DNA from: Desulfobacterales bacterium
Lineage (GTDB): Bacteria > Desulfobacterota > Desulfobacteria > Desulfobacterales > UBA11574
Direction: 5' to 3'
Assembly (NCBI GenBank): GCA_022340885.1
Contig: JAJDND010000066.1
Coordinates: 1 to 64,000 of the forward strand
Length of the DNA stretch: 64,000 bases
Shown: in pieces, positions 34,138 to 43,281 of the stretch
How positions within the stretch are numbered: the stretch's first letter is position 1
Layout of the letters: each line of letters opens with the position of its first letter
Notes under the pieces: generated by a model
Databases searched by the model: none
Told to the model about the DNA's origin: nothing
Seen by the model: only the letters and a program-made list of their open reading frames with translations
Position numbers and translations under genes: made by a program

Positions 34138-34935
34138 ATGCAGGAACAAATCAAACAGTGGCTTGAACAAGGAGACATCGATATTTTTTTAGGGTATAAG
34201 ATGATTCAGGGTCACCCGCTTCCCTATTGCTTCACCAAGGAGAATCCGGATGATCTCAAGGACTTGATTGTCGGAAATGCGAGGTATTCCCTTGAAAAAA
34301 TGGCCACAAAAATCGCCGCGGAGCATAAAGAGCTGAAGATAGGACTCCTGACACGGGATTGCAATCAACGGGCCTTGAATGTGCTTTATATCTGGAACCA
34401 GTTGAATCCTGAAAACATAAAAACCATCGGGGTCAATTGCTGCCCGTCCAATCTCAAGGAACACGGCGATTGTTCCTATTTGGAGCCGGAACTTATTCCG
34501 CCAATCAAGAAAATGATCGGTATCGACAACAACATGCAAGTGAAAGCCGCCGAACAATTCAACCAGAAGGAAAGATTCAACCGGTGGATGTATGAATTTC
34601 AGAAATGCATCAAATGTTACGGCTGTCGAGATATCTGCCCGGTTTGCTTTTGCAAGGAATGCAGTCTTGAACACACCGATCTGATCGCCACAGGCGGTAT
34701 CCCGCCGGAGGTCCCGATTTTTCATCTGGTTCGGGCAGTTCATATGGGGGGCCGGTGTATTGACTGCGGTCTGTGCGAGGATGCCTGTCCGGTTGATATC
34801 CCGTTACGGTTGCTCTATCGAAAAGTCAATGAAATCGTGACCGACATATTCGATTACACTACCGGAACCCGTGCGGACCAATCACCGTTTAATATGCTGG
34901 GGGAAGAGGTCACACTGAAACCCAAACCCATTTAA
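34138..34935 (+). CDS. Two-cluster iron-sulfur protein of the Fdh/Hdr complex (FrhB/FdhB-like)
   Basis: A 265-aa protein starting at the ATG at 34138 with GGGAGG upstream; the track start is 19 codons too long. The N-terminal 150 residues resemble the beta subunit of F420-type hydrogenases and formate dehydrogenases (ITIGVNCCPSNLKEHGDC-type stretch). The C-terminal part has [4Fe-4S] ligands CIKCYGCRDICPVCFCKEC and CIDCGLCEDACPVDIPL. Being placed between mvhD and fdhA, it probably carries electrons from the molybdenum/tungsten subunit to MvhD/HdrA. A flavin or F420 role cannot be decided from the sequence. Confidence 0.8.
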   Translation: MQEQIKQWLEQGDIDIFLGYKMIQGHPLPYCFTKENPDDLKDLIVGNARYSLEKMATKIAAEHKELKIGLLTRDCNQRALNVLYIWNQLNPENIKTIGVNCCPSNLKEHGDCSYLEPELIPPIKKMIGIDNNMQVKAAEQFNQKERFNRWMYEFQKCIKCYGCRDICPVCFCKECSLEHTDLIATGGIPPEVPIFHLVRAVHMGGRCIDCGLCEDACPVDIPLRLLYRKVNEIVTDIFDYTTGTRADQSPFNMLGEEVTLKPKPI

Positions 34936-35032
34936 AGACAAAACGATGGAAGGTGTGATGCCTTTGCGGCCGTAACTGCGGAAAAGCGTCACTTTTCAGG
35001 GAAAATATTCCATACCATAAGGAGCGATACGA

Positions 35033-37069
35033 ATGGATTTTAAGATCATTCCTTCAACATGTTCATATTGCGGCACCGGCTGCGGTGTCCTTTTTCAGGT
35101 AATGGACGGCCGTCTTGTCGATACCCTGCCGATGAAAACCCATCCGGTGAATCAGGGGAGACTCTGTATCAAGGGATGGAATCTCCATGAACATGTTATC
35201 AGCGAAAAGCGCCTCAAATCGCCATTGATAAAGAAGGACGGCGAGCTGCAGGAAACCACATGGGACGAGGCCATAAAAACGGCGGCCGACGGGCTCAAAG
35301 CCGTTATTAAAGATCATGGGCCGGACAGCGTCGCCGTGCTGGCTTCTGCAAAAATTACCAACGAGGAGAATTATCTGGTCCAAAAATTTGCAAGGGCGGT
35401 GGTCGGAACCAATAATGTGGATCACTGCGCCCGGCTCTGACATTCTTCGACCGTGGCAGGTCTTGCCGCAGCCTTCGGAAGTGGAGCCATGACCAATTCC
35501 ATCGCCGAGTTTGAAGATTCGGGTTGTATTTTTATCATCGGTTCGAATACGTCCGCCTGCCATCCGCTCATTGCCCGGCGTGTCTTCAGGGCCAAGGAAA
35601 AAGGCGCCAAACTTATCGTGGCCGATCCCAGAAATATTCAGATGGCCCGTTTCGCGGACGTTGCCGTCCAGCAGAGACTCGGCAGCGATGTCGCCCTCCT
35701 AAACGGCATGATGCATATTATTCTAAAAAACGGCTGGCACGATAAGACCTACATCGAAAACAGAACCGAAGGGTTCGAAGATTTCGAGGCAGTGGTCGAA
35801 TCCTATACGCCGGATAAGGTTGAAACCATCACGGGGGTGGCCCAAAGCGATCTTGAAAAAATGGCCGAACTGTATGCCGTCAACTCACCGGCAGCGCTCC
35901 TCTATGCCATGGGAATTACTCAGCATACCACCGGTGTGGACAATGTCAAGTCATGCTGCAACCTGGCCATGCTCTGCGGGAATGTGGGCGTGAGAAGTGG
36001 TGGTGTGAATCCCTTGAGAGGCCAGAACAATGTTCAGGGTGCCTGCGATATGGGCGGTCTGCCCAATGTATATCCGGCCTATCAGCCGGTAACGGCTGAA
36101 GCCAACAATGAAAAATTTTCCAAAGCATGGGGGAAACCGCTCTCTGACAAAATCGGTTATACCATTACCGATATGATCCAGGCCATCAATGACGGAAAAT
36201 TAAAAGCGCTCTATATCGTCGGAGAAAATCCCAAACTCAGCGATCCCAACCAGAACCACATAGACGATGCCCTGGGGAAACTCGATCTTTTGATTTGCCA
36301 GGATATCTTTCTGTCCGAAACCGCCGAAAAAGCCGATTTGGTTTTTGCTGCGGTTTCGGTGGCGGAAAAGGAAGGGACCTTTACCAATACCGAGCGACGC
36401 TGCATGAAAGTGAACAAGGCTATCGATCCTTTGGGAAACACGCTCAACGACTGGGATATCATTTCCAGATTGTCCACGGAAATGGGCTACGAGATGCACT
36501 ATGAGAATCCCGAAGAGATATTCAATGAAATGGCCGCGCTGACGCCGAGCTACGGCGGCATGACCTATGAAAGACTCGGCCTCGATGGCCTTCAATGGCC
36601 CTGTCCCAACGCAGAGCATCCCGGAACACCGTTTTTACACAAGGATCAGTTTACCCGGGGAAAAGGTCTCTTCCATGCCATCGAATATCTCGATCCCGCG
36701 GAGATGCCGGATGAGGAATACCCTTACTGGCTCACCACGGGCAGGATGTTCGCCCATTATCATACCGGTACCATGACGCGTGCATCGAAACATCTGGATA
36801 CCGAGCAGAAAACCGGATATGTGGAAATCAACCCCAAAGACGCCAAAGCGCTGGGGGTTAACGACGGCGATATTGTACACCTTGCCACGCGAAGGGGCGA
36901 GACCAAGGTGCCGGCCAAAGTCAGCAAAATGGTCGAACCCGGCGTATTCTTCGTGCCGTTTCATTTTGCCGAAAGCCCGGCCAATATACTCACGAACTCC
37001 GCCTTTGATCCTATCGCCAAAATTCCTGAGTTTAAGGTCTGCGCGGTAAAAATCGAGAAAGCCGCCTGA
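35033..37069 (+). CDS. fdhA: Formate dehydrogenase catalytic subunit, selenoprotein (UGA at codon 136)
   Basis: Oxidises formate to CO2 at a Mo/W-bis-pterin site, 678 aa counting the UGA as Sec. The N-terminal cluster is CSYCGTGCGV, and the catalytic Sec lies in [26 protein letters not shown] (UGA 35438-35440), followed by the normal conserved continuation. Later features are SNTSACHPLIARR, MGITQHTTGVDNVKSC, GVNPLRGQNNVQGACDMG and the C-terminal domain (FHFAESPANILTNSAFDP). The track splits it into two ORFs at the UGA. It is the last gene of the cluster and is followed by a bidirectional terminator. Confidence 0.95.
35441..35469 (+). promoter_or_regulatory. Bacterial SECIS hairpin in fdhA
   Basis: GTGGCA (35453-35458) pairs with TGCCGC (35464-35469, one GU pair) around loop GGTCT. 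The loop sequence GGUCU is the one known from E. coli fdhF and lies 18 bases after the UGA. This is the best SECIS match of the three. Confidence 0.8.
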
Positions 37070-37099
37070 TTTCAAGAAGCAGTCCATAAAAAAAAGCCG

Positions 37100-37137
37100 A
37101 GGCCTTTGAAAAATCCATCGTTTTTCAAAGGCCTTTT
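37100..37137. terminator. Bidirectional rho-independent terminator
   Basis: A perfect 14-bp stem, AGGCCTTTGAAAAA (37100-37113) with TTTTTCAAAGGCCT (37121-37134), seven-base loop, followed by TTT on the plus strand and preceded by a run of A (T on the minus strand). It ends fdhA and may also serve the convergent minus-strand operon. Confidence 0.85.
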
Positions 37138-37233
37138 CATTGGGTCGGGCACCGCCACAGAAGTGTAAACCTTTTTCCTGTTTTCTCTTTCCTGTTTCCG
37201 GCCTTAAAGTTTTGGCCAGTTTAAATAGAGATT

Positions 37234-38154
37234 CTACCCGTTGAACCTGACTCCGGCTTTGAGTCCCCTTTCGGCAGCAAATTCGGCCGCCGCCGCTTTT
37301 GGACCCTTTTCGGGTCTTACCTTTCCCACAATCAGCCGCCCGCCAGACAACGCCAAGTGAATTCCTTTATCATCGATGTCCAGAATGGTTCCCGGCATGT
37401 CATCTGCAGCGTTTTCAATGCGTTTGGCACCGTAAAAACGAATTTTTTCGCCGTTTAACACGGCAAAAGCACCGGGCTGAGGATCACACCCGCGAATCAG
37501 GTTGTAAAGCTCATCGGCCGGTTTTTTCCAATCGATACCCGCCACCCGGTCATCGCAAGGCGGCTCATAGGTGGCCCCGGCTTCATCCTGAACGATTTTG
37601 GGTGCATCCCCTGCCTTGATTAGGTCGATGGATTCTAAAATCGCGTCAACGCCCATGGGAAAAAGGTGGTTGAAATAGAGTGAGCCGGTGGTGTCTTCCG
37701 GTCCGATGTCGATCTCTTTTTGAAGAAGAATGGGTCCGGTATCGATGCCCTCGTCCGGCCAGAAGATGCTCAGTCCGGTTTTCTTGTCCCCCATAATAAC
37801 GGCCCAGTTAATGCCGCTGGCGCCGCGATGACGCGGCAAGAGAGACGGATGATAACAGATGGTGCCGTTTGAGGGGACATCAAAAAAACGTGCCGGAGTA
37901 ATCGTCGTAACAAACGCCATAATGGTCAGATCGGGATTCAAGTTCCGGTATTCGGCAAATATCGCATCATCTTTGTACGTCTGGGGCTGAAATACGTCGA
38001 TGTTTTTGGTGACCGCCGCTTCCTTGAGTGGATCGGGACGTCCACCCGGCCGGTCCGACGGCGCATAAACCGCCGCGATATTTTCGTTCCGATCCAGCAG
38101 CTTTTCCAAGACCGTAGCACCGAACGCCGCCTGGCCGATCAGTATGATACGCAT
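37234..38154 (-). CDS. Formyltransferase-fold protein resembling the 10-formyl-THF hydrolase domain
   Basis: A 306-aa protein of the Fmt/GART-type formyl fold, starting at the ATG with AAAGGAGGTGAAG upstream. It has the catalytic triad context CYHPSLLPRHRGASGINWAVIMGDKKTGLSIFWPDEGIDTGPIL. It also has the RGCDPQPGAF C-terminal module, which looks like the N-terminal hydrolase part of the animal 10-formyl-THF dehydrogenase rather than like typical Fmt. It may release formate from 10-formyl-THF or transfer formyl to an acceptor. It is the last gene of a pyruvate kinase operon and is convergent to the formate dehydrogenase. Confidence 0.75.
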   Translation of the reverse strand: MRIILIGQAAFGATVLEKLLDRNENIAAVYAPSDRPGGRPDPLKEAAVTKNIDVFQPQTYKDDAIFAEYRNLNPDLTIMAFVTTITPARFFDVPSNGTICYHPSLLPRHRGASGINWAVIMGDKKTGLSIFWPDEGIDTGPILLQKEIDIGPEDTTGSLYFNHLFPMGVDAILESIDLIKAGDAPKIVQDEAGATYEPPCDDRVAGIDWKKPADELYNLIRGCDPQPGAFAVLNGEKIRFYGAKRIENAADDMPGTILDIDDKGIHLALSGGRLIVGKVRPEKGPKAAAAEFAAERGLKAGVRFNG

Positions 38155-38208
38155 ACTTCACCTCCTTTTGTTCAGGGTCACAGGTACAATGGATTTTATT
38201 ACAATTTT

Positions 38209-38943
38209 TTAGACATACAAACGAATAATGTCAACCTCGAGTTGTCGTGATCGATTCTGACGGTCATCTTTACGGCATGATCTGCAGTGCAGATATTTTT
38301 CGAAAATACGGTCCGTCTCGGGTGAGATCCGATCCAAAATCGCGTTTGTTTGCAGATGTTCAAGGCGTGTATTGCATCGAATACATCTTGAAAATGGGTT
38401 GACTCGATCTTCGATGTCCAGATCGTCCATCAAATGGCAGACCTGTTTCGTAGCGGGTCCGGAACATACTTGTACGGCATGGGTGACGGAATCGGATTTG
38501 AGCAAATCTTTTTGCTTCGTGAGGATGATCCGGTTTTCCTTTCCGGAGGTCTCGACGATATCCGGTACGCGGTAATTCACATTAAATGTCGTATCAAATC
38601 CCAGCATCCGCATCAATTGAACCATCTCATGCAAATCAACATCTGCGATAAACCGGACCCGCCGAAGGGGAAGTTTTCTGAGCAGTGATACATTCCGGAT
38701 ATTCAGTTTCTCGAAAACAGGGTATACGCTAACGCGATCGCCGTGCTTGAAAATATAATCAAAATCCACCGGCTGTCCATTAACCAGCACCAAATCGACG
38801 GTTGAAGGCGGAACGCCAAAACCTTTGATGGTTTCTTTGATCGATCTTTTTCCAATGGTTTCGGTTTCGATATCCACCTTTTTCAGATGCCGCGGCAGGA
38901 AATCATTTAATTCTTCATAAAAACGGAATGTTCCTTTTGCCAT
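38209..38943 (-). CDS. Mut7-C RNase-domain protein with ubiquitin-like N-terminus
   Basis: A 244-aa protein starting at the ATG at 38941-38943 (MAKGTFRFYEELN). The N-terminal 85 residues look like a ubiquitin/ThiS-type fold (STVDLVLVNGQPVDFDYIFKHGDRVSVYPVFE). From about 95 the Mut7-C/PIN-like RNase region begins (VRFIADVDLHEMVQLMRMLGFDT, ENRIILTKQKDLL), followed by a zinc ribbon (RCIRCNTRLEHL and LHCRSCRK). Function in bacteria is not settled. It sits 4 bp after the PfpI gene in the pyruvate kinase operon. Confidence 0.85.
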   Translation of the reverse strand: MAKGTFRFYEELNDFLPRHLKKVDIETETIGKRSIKETIKGFGVPPSTVDLVLVNGQPVDFDYIFKHGDRVSVYPVFEKLNIRNVSLLRKLPLRRVRFIADVDLHEMVQLMRMLGFDTTFNVNYRVPDIVETSGKENRIILTKQKDLLKSDSVTHAVQVCSGPATKQVCHLMDDLDIEDRVNPFSRCIRCNTRLEHLQTNAILDRISPETDRIFEKYLHCRSCRKDDRQNRSRQLEVDIIRLYV

Positions 38944-38947
38944 TTTC

Positions 38948-39466
38948 TTACTTAAGCGCAGCAATAACCGCCTTCATAAAATTCGGAAGGTCGTCGGGTT
39001 TCCGGCTGGTAATGAGATTGCCGTCCACGACAACGGATTCGTCCATCCACAGGGCACCGGCATGAATCATATCGTCTTTTATGGAAAAAAATGAGGTGGC
39101 CTTCCGTCCTTCGAGTATATTGGCTGAAGCCAGCATCCACCCCGCATGACAAATGGCGGCGACGACTTTCCCGGCATCGAACAGATCTTTAACGAGTTGA
39201 ACCATGGCCGGATAGCGGCGCATCATATCCGGGGCATATCCCCCGGGAATAATGATTCCGTCATAATCCTCGGCGGACACCTGGTCCGCGTTGATGTCCG
39301 GCCGAACCTGTGTAGCAGGTTTCCCTGTAAATTCCTCGGCTCTCCCGGAACCGACCACCGTCACTTCGGCACCGGCTTCTTTCAACCGATAGTAAGGATA
39401 CCAGAATTCAAACACATTAAACATCTCTTCAACCAGTATAAGCATTTTTTTACTGTTAAGTTCCAT
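38948..39466 (-). CDS. DJ-1/PfpI-family protein
   Basis: A 172-aa protein of the class I glutamine amidotransferase-like fold, starting at the ATG at 39464-39466 with AAGGAGGAT upstream. The track start runs far into pyruvate kinase. Nucleophile cysteine is in AAICHAGWML near residue 113, with GIIIPGGYAPDMMRR just before it and FSIKDDMIHAGALW after. Members are proteases, glyoxalases or chaperones; the sequence does not decide. It begins 14 bp after the pyruvate kinase stop. Confidence 0.88.
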   Translation of the reverse strand: MELNSKKMLILVEEMFNVFEFWYPYYRLKEAGAEVTVVGSGRAEEFTGKPATQVRPDINADQVSAEDYDGIIIPGGYAPDMMRRYPAMVQLVKDLFDAGKVVAAICHAGWMLASANILEGRKATSFFSIKDDMIHAGALWMDESVVVDGNLITSRKPDDLPNFMKAVIAALK

Positions 39467-39480
39467 ATTATCCTCCTTAT

Positions 39481-40932
39481 TCAAGGGATTCTCTCTACTT
39501 TTAGCGTATTGGTGCGACCGCTTCGTCCGAGCGGCGGCGTACCGGCAACAATAACAACGATATCTCCGGTACCGGCAAATCCCAGATGCTGCACCTTGCT
39601 CAAGGCAACATCCACCATATTGTCTGTTGCCTTTATGGGCTCGATTAAAGCGCTTTCCACCCCCCAGGCAAGCGCGAGCCGCCGTTGAACCCGAGGCGTT
39701 ACAGATAATGACAACACAGGACGATGCGGCCGGTGGCACGCCACCCGGCAGGCGGTCATCCCCGAAGAGGTGTAAGCCACGATGGCTTTTGCCGTTAAAG
39801 ATTCGGCCACCAAATTGCCGGCGTATGCAACCATCGGTTCAATATCATCGGGCGGCTCAAACGGCATGGGGCCGGATAACTTTTTTTGAAACCAGGCCGT
39901 TTCAACGGCAACGGCAATCTCTGACATCATTGTCACGGTTTCAATGGGATGCCGGCCGATGGCGGTTTCTGCGGACAGCATTAATACGTCCGTGCCGTCC
40001 AAAATGGCATTGGCCACATCCGTGGCCTCAGCCCGGGTCGGCTTGTATTTTTCGATCATGGATTCCAGCATCTGGGTTGCAGTGATCACCGGAATCGCCG
40101 CCCGTCGGCAAACATCAATAATACGCTTTTGTGCAATGGGAACCTCCTGCAAGCTCATTTCCAGAGCCAAATCACCACGCGCCGCCATAACGCCCCAGGT
40201 TTCGGACGCAATGGCTTCGATATCATCCAGAGCGTTCTGTCTTTCGATCTTGGCGATAATTGAAATGTCTGATCCCTTCTGCTTCAGATAATTCTTTAAA
40301 ATACGAACATCCTCGACAGACTGTACAAAAGACAGCGCCAGAAAGTCCAAATCCTGTGCAACGGCAAAATCGATATCTGCATAATCTTTCGCTGTGATGG
40401 ATGGGAGGTCGACCCGCAACCCCGGCAGGTTGATGCCTTTCCGGGCCGAAAGCACGCCGCCCCTGAGGATGCGGCAGCGGACATCCCCGTTGCGATCAAT
40501 ATCGGCCACCTCAAGCTCGATGTCGCCGTCATCGATCAGGATCAGGCTGCCGGTATGGACATCATTGGCCATGTTGAGATGACTGACCGAAACAACATCC
40601 TTGTTTCCCGTTATTTGTCGGGGCGTCAGGCATACTTCCTGGCCTGTTTTCAATGTCGCTTTACCTTCTGTTATTTCTCCGACACGTATTCTCGGCCCCT
40701 GCAAGTCGCCGATAACGGCAACAGGGATACCCAATCGATCTTCTAATTTTCGAATCCGTTGGATCAGCGGTATAAGATATTCATGGCTACTGTGGGAAAA
40801 ATTAAAACGAACCGCGTCCATCCCGGCAAGAATCATTCGTCGGAGCGAGTCCTCATTATCGCTGGCCGGACCCAGAGTAGCAATAATCTTCGTTCTTTTT
40901 GAAGGGCGTTTGTTGCGAATTTTATTTTCCAT
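39481..40932 (-). CDS. pyk: Pyruvate kinase
   Basis: Converts phosphoenolpyruvate and ADP to pyruvate and ATP. The 483-aa length is normal. Marks of the enzyme are TKIIATLGPASDNEDSLRRMI, GMDAVRFNFSHSS, the active-site MAARGDLALEMSLQEVPIAQKRII and the EAT-DVANAIL-DGTDVLMLSAETAIGRHPIE segment. The C-terminal domain has a TSSGMTACRVACHRPH effector-side loop. It is the head of, or second in, a minus-strand operon with the alpha/beta hydrolase upstream (42 bp) and PfpI downstream. Confidence 0.96.
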   Translation of the reverse strand: MENKIRNKRPSKRTKIIATLGPASDNEDSLRRMILAGMDAVRFNFSHSSHEYLIPLIQRIRKLEDRLGIPVAVIGDLQGPRIRVGEITEGKATLKTGQEVCLTPRQITGNKDVVSVSHLNMANDVHTGSLILIDDGDIELEVADIDRNGDVRCRILRGGVLSARKGINLPGLRVDLPSITAKDYADIDFAVAQDLDFLALSFVQSVEDVRILKNYLKQKGSDISIIAKIERQNALDDIEAIASETWGVMAARGDLALEMSLQEVPIAQKRIIDVCRRAAIPVITATQMLESMIEKYKPTRAEATDVANAILDGTDVLMLSAETAIGRHPIETVTMMSEIAVAVETAWFQKKLSGPMPFEPPDDIEPMVAYAGNLVAESLTAKAIVAYTSSGMTACRVACHRPHRPVLSLSVTPRVQRRLALAWGVESALIEPIKATDNMVDVALSKVQHLGFAGTGDIVVIVAGTPPLGRSGRTNTLKVERIP

Positions 40933-40974
40933 TTTTTCACCATTTTATGTTTCGGCACAAATAGCCAACGATCA

Positions 40975-41937
40975 TTAATGCGCTGAGCATTCCATACGCG
41001 GATCGGTTTCGATGTGCGTGAATCTTTCAAATTCGCGCCAGACGACGGATCTGACAGCATCCGTTTCTTTAAAAATTTCGTGACGGGATTCCGGAATCTC
41101 AACGAATCGACAGTTCGGCAGCCATGAGGAAATTTTCTTCTGCGCCTTGATGGATACGATTCTATCCTCGCCCGCACTGATCATTAAAATCGGCGTGGTA
41201 ATCTTTGCCGCATATTCGGGACGATTGAGAATATCGATGGATGCCATAGTGGCGGACAACCAGCCATAGGTCACGCCCCCCAGCGCCAGATCAGGATTTT
41301 TTTCAATGGCTTTGATGGCATCCATAAATCGCACAGGATCCGAAGTCAGTTTATTTCCATTAAATTTTCCATCCGTATAATCGCCGGACCCAATGGTATA
41401 CGCATGACGGAACCCGCTTTTGACGGCAATTCGGGTCAAGAGACTGATGAGCCGTCGGGATAGATTGGAATTGAAAATGTCGATCATCGGTGACGTCAGG
41501 ACCGCCATATCTGCCGTTTCCGGATAATCGTGCAAAAAACGAAGTGCAATGTGCCCCCCCATGGAATGCGCAATGATGATCAACGGACGAAGGCATTCAG
41601 GCATTACGATCCTATTGAAAAACAGATTCAGATCATTCAGATAAACCTGGTAATTGTCGATAAATCCCTTATGCCGGTTTGAAAGCATCCGGTTTGAAAG
41701 CCCCTGGCCGCGCCAGTCAAAACTATACACATCAAACCCTTTTTGGTTCAGATCGTCGATGATTTCCGAATATTTCTCCAAAAATTCGCATCTACCGGCA
41801 AGCAAAAGGATCGATCCTTTCCGTTTTTCTTTTGGAATACGCCATATGCCATAGCGAAGGGACCGTTGATCGTCCGTGGTCATGAAGTCAACGGTTGAAG
41901 ACTTGCTTTCTTTGGCGATGCCATTCGTCTGGGCCAT
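40975..41937 (-). CDS. Alpha/beta hydrolase, lysophospholipase/monoacylglycerol lipase-like
   Basis: A 320-aa serine hydrolase. Nucleophile elbow is IIAHSMGGHIALRF near residue 125, the acid is probably in ISAGEDRIVSIK near 250 and the histidine in PESRHEIFKET near 283. The opening (ILLLAGRCEFLEKYSEIIDDLNQKGFDVYSFDWRGQGLS) fits the Hydrolase_4 family. No signal peptide. It lies 42 bp upstream of pyruvate kinase on the same strand and may be co-transcribed. Substrate not known. Confidence 0.82.
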   Translation of the reverse strand: MAQTNGIAKESKSSTVDFMTTDDQRSLRYGIWRIPKEKRKGSILLLAGRCEFLEKYSEIIDDLNQKGFDVYSFDWRGQGLSNRMLSNRHKGFIDNYQVYLNDLNLFFNRIVMPECLRPLIIIAHSMGGHIALRFLHDYPETADMAVLTSPMIDIFNSNLSRRLISLLTRIAVKSGFRHAYTIGSGDYTDGKFNGNKLTSDPVRFMDAIKAIEKNPDLALGGVTYGWLSATMASIDILNRPEYAAKITTPILMISAGEDRIVSIKAQKKISSWLPNCRFVEIPESRHEIFKETDAVRSVVWREFERFTHIETDPRMECSAH

Positions 41938-42123
41938 ATATAATCATAATGTCGATCATGGAATCTTTCAAGATTTAATGCCCCAATCGAGCAATTACGC
42001 CCGACTGAAAGTTATCTCAAAGACATATTGACCTCCTTAAGCGTTGTGGTATATTTTAGATGATACTCGAATAATTTGGGACAATGACAATACTGCGGTT
42101 TGCTTCAAGTCTAAAGAGCCGTT

Positions 42124-43281
42124 ATGAGCGACTATCTTGAAAAATTGCCTGGATTTGTCGATACCATCAAATCCATCCAAGAAACCGTCATTACGAACAT
42201 CGTGCTGATCGGTCAAACCCCCGCTCCCACATTCAAGGAAAAACAACGCACCAGCATTTTCATGGAGCGGCTGGCTGAATTTCAGGTTGATGAATGCACC
42301 ACCGACGGCTATCGAAATCCCATCGGTATCATTAAGGGAACTTCCGAATCAAAACCGCCTATTTTTGTGGTCGCCCATTTGGATACCATCTTCGACAAAG
42401 ACGTCGACCACTATTATTCTATTCAGGAAAACACGATTATGGGGGCAGGCATCATAGACAATTCCGTGGGGGTCGGCGTTCTGGCTTCGTTGCCGGAGAT
42501 CTTTCGAAGGTTGGGGCTGCGTTTTGAATCGGATATTGTTTTGGCGGGTGTTATACAGTCTTTGGGCAAGGGCAACCTCAGGGGCATCCGGCATCTTTTG
42601 AAGACTTGGACAACCCCCATCAGAGGGGCGGTCTGCATCGAGGGCGCCGAACTCGGCAGGCTGAATTATTATGCCGACGGTATGATTCGGTGCGAAATCG
42701 ACTGCAACATTTCACCGGTCGGCGGATTCAAGCATAAGTTCAAACCCAATGCCATCCTGATAATCAATGAAGTCATCAATCAGATCATGCAACTGCGTTT
42801 GCCCCAAAAACCCCGTTCGAGGGTGATTATCGGCAAAACATCGGGAGGGTTCAAGCACGGCATGATCGCGTACGATGCCTCTTTGGGACTTGAAATTCAA
42901 AGCAATTCCGATAAAATGGTCAAGTCGATTTTTAACAGCATCAAGGATATTGTCGAAGGCACGAGCCACGAGTATGAGGTTGATTTAAAATTGAACACCT
43001 TGAGCAACATTCACGCGGCAAAATTACAGTTCAACCATCCCCTGGTAAAAAGCGCCGTGAATGTGATGAAAAAGCTCGATTTGACCCCGGTCAGCGGTCC
43101 CAGCGAATCCGAACTTTCCATTTTTCTTTCACGTAATATTCCGTCTATCACCCTCGGCATTACCCGGGGAGAAAACCATCATCAACAAAACGCCCGTGTG
43201 GAAATCGAGCCCATATTTACGGGGATTACACAAATCATCGGGGTTATTATGGCCATCGACAACGGGGCATGTGATGAATAA
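42124..43281 (+). CDS. M20-type peptidase-like protein lacking the catalytic glutamates
   Basis: A 385-aa protein of the M20/M28 metallopeptidase fold. The first metal ligand is in VAHLDTIF, the second in MGAGIIDNSVGVGVLA, and a late HH pair is in ENHHQQNARV. However, the segment normally reading GEEGLGNLRG reads SLGKGNLRGI here, so the general-base Glu and the Glu metal ligand appear to be missing. It may be an inactive or altered-function relative. Its stop overlaps the gpgS start by 8 bp, so it is made together with glucosyl-phosphoglycerate synthase. Confidence 0.75.
   Translation: MSDYLEKLPGFVDTIKSIQETVITNIVLIGQTPAPTFKEKQRTSIFMERLAEFQVDECTTDGYRNPIGIIKGTSESKPPIFVVAHLDTIFDKDVDHYYSIQENTIMGAGIIDNSVGVGVLASLPEIFRRLGLRFESDIVLAGVIQSLGKGNLRGIRHLLKTWTTPIRGAVCIEGAELGRLNYYADGMIRCEIDCNISPVGGFKHKFKPNAILIINEVINQIMQLRLPQKPRSRVIIGKTSGGFKHGMIAYDASLGLEIQSNSDKMVKSIFNSIKDIVEGTSHEYEVDLKLNTLSNIHAAKLQFNHPLVKSAVNVMKKLDLTPVSGPSESELSIFLSRNIPSITLGITRGENHHQQNARVEIEPIFTGITQIIGVIMAIDNGACDE

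Noticed and set aside
27646-35440. Premature stop codons in hdrA fragment, mvhD and fdhA as signs of pseudogenes
   Set aside because: All three are UGA at the family's Cys/Sec position with conserved protein continuing in frame; read-through as selenocysteine explains them better. Only the HdrA truncation after residue 127 remains a true break.
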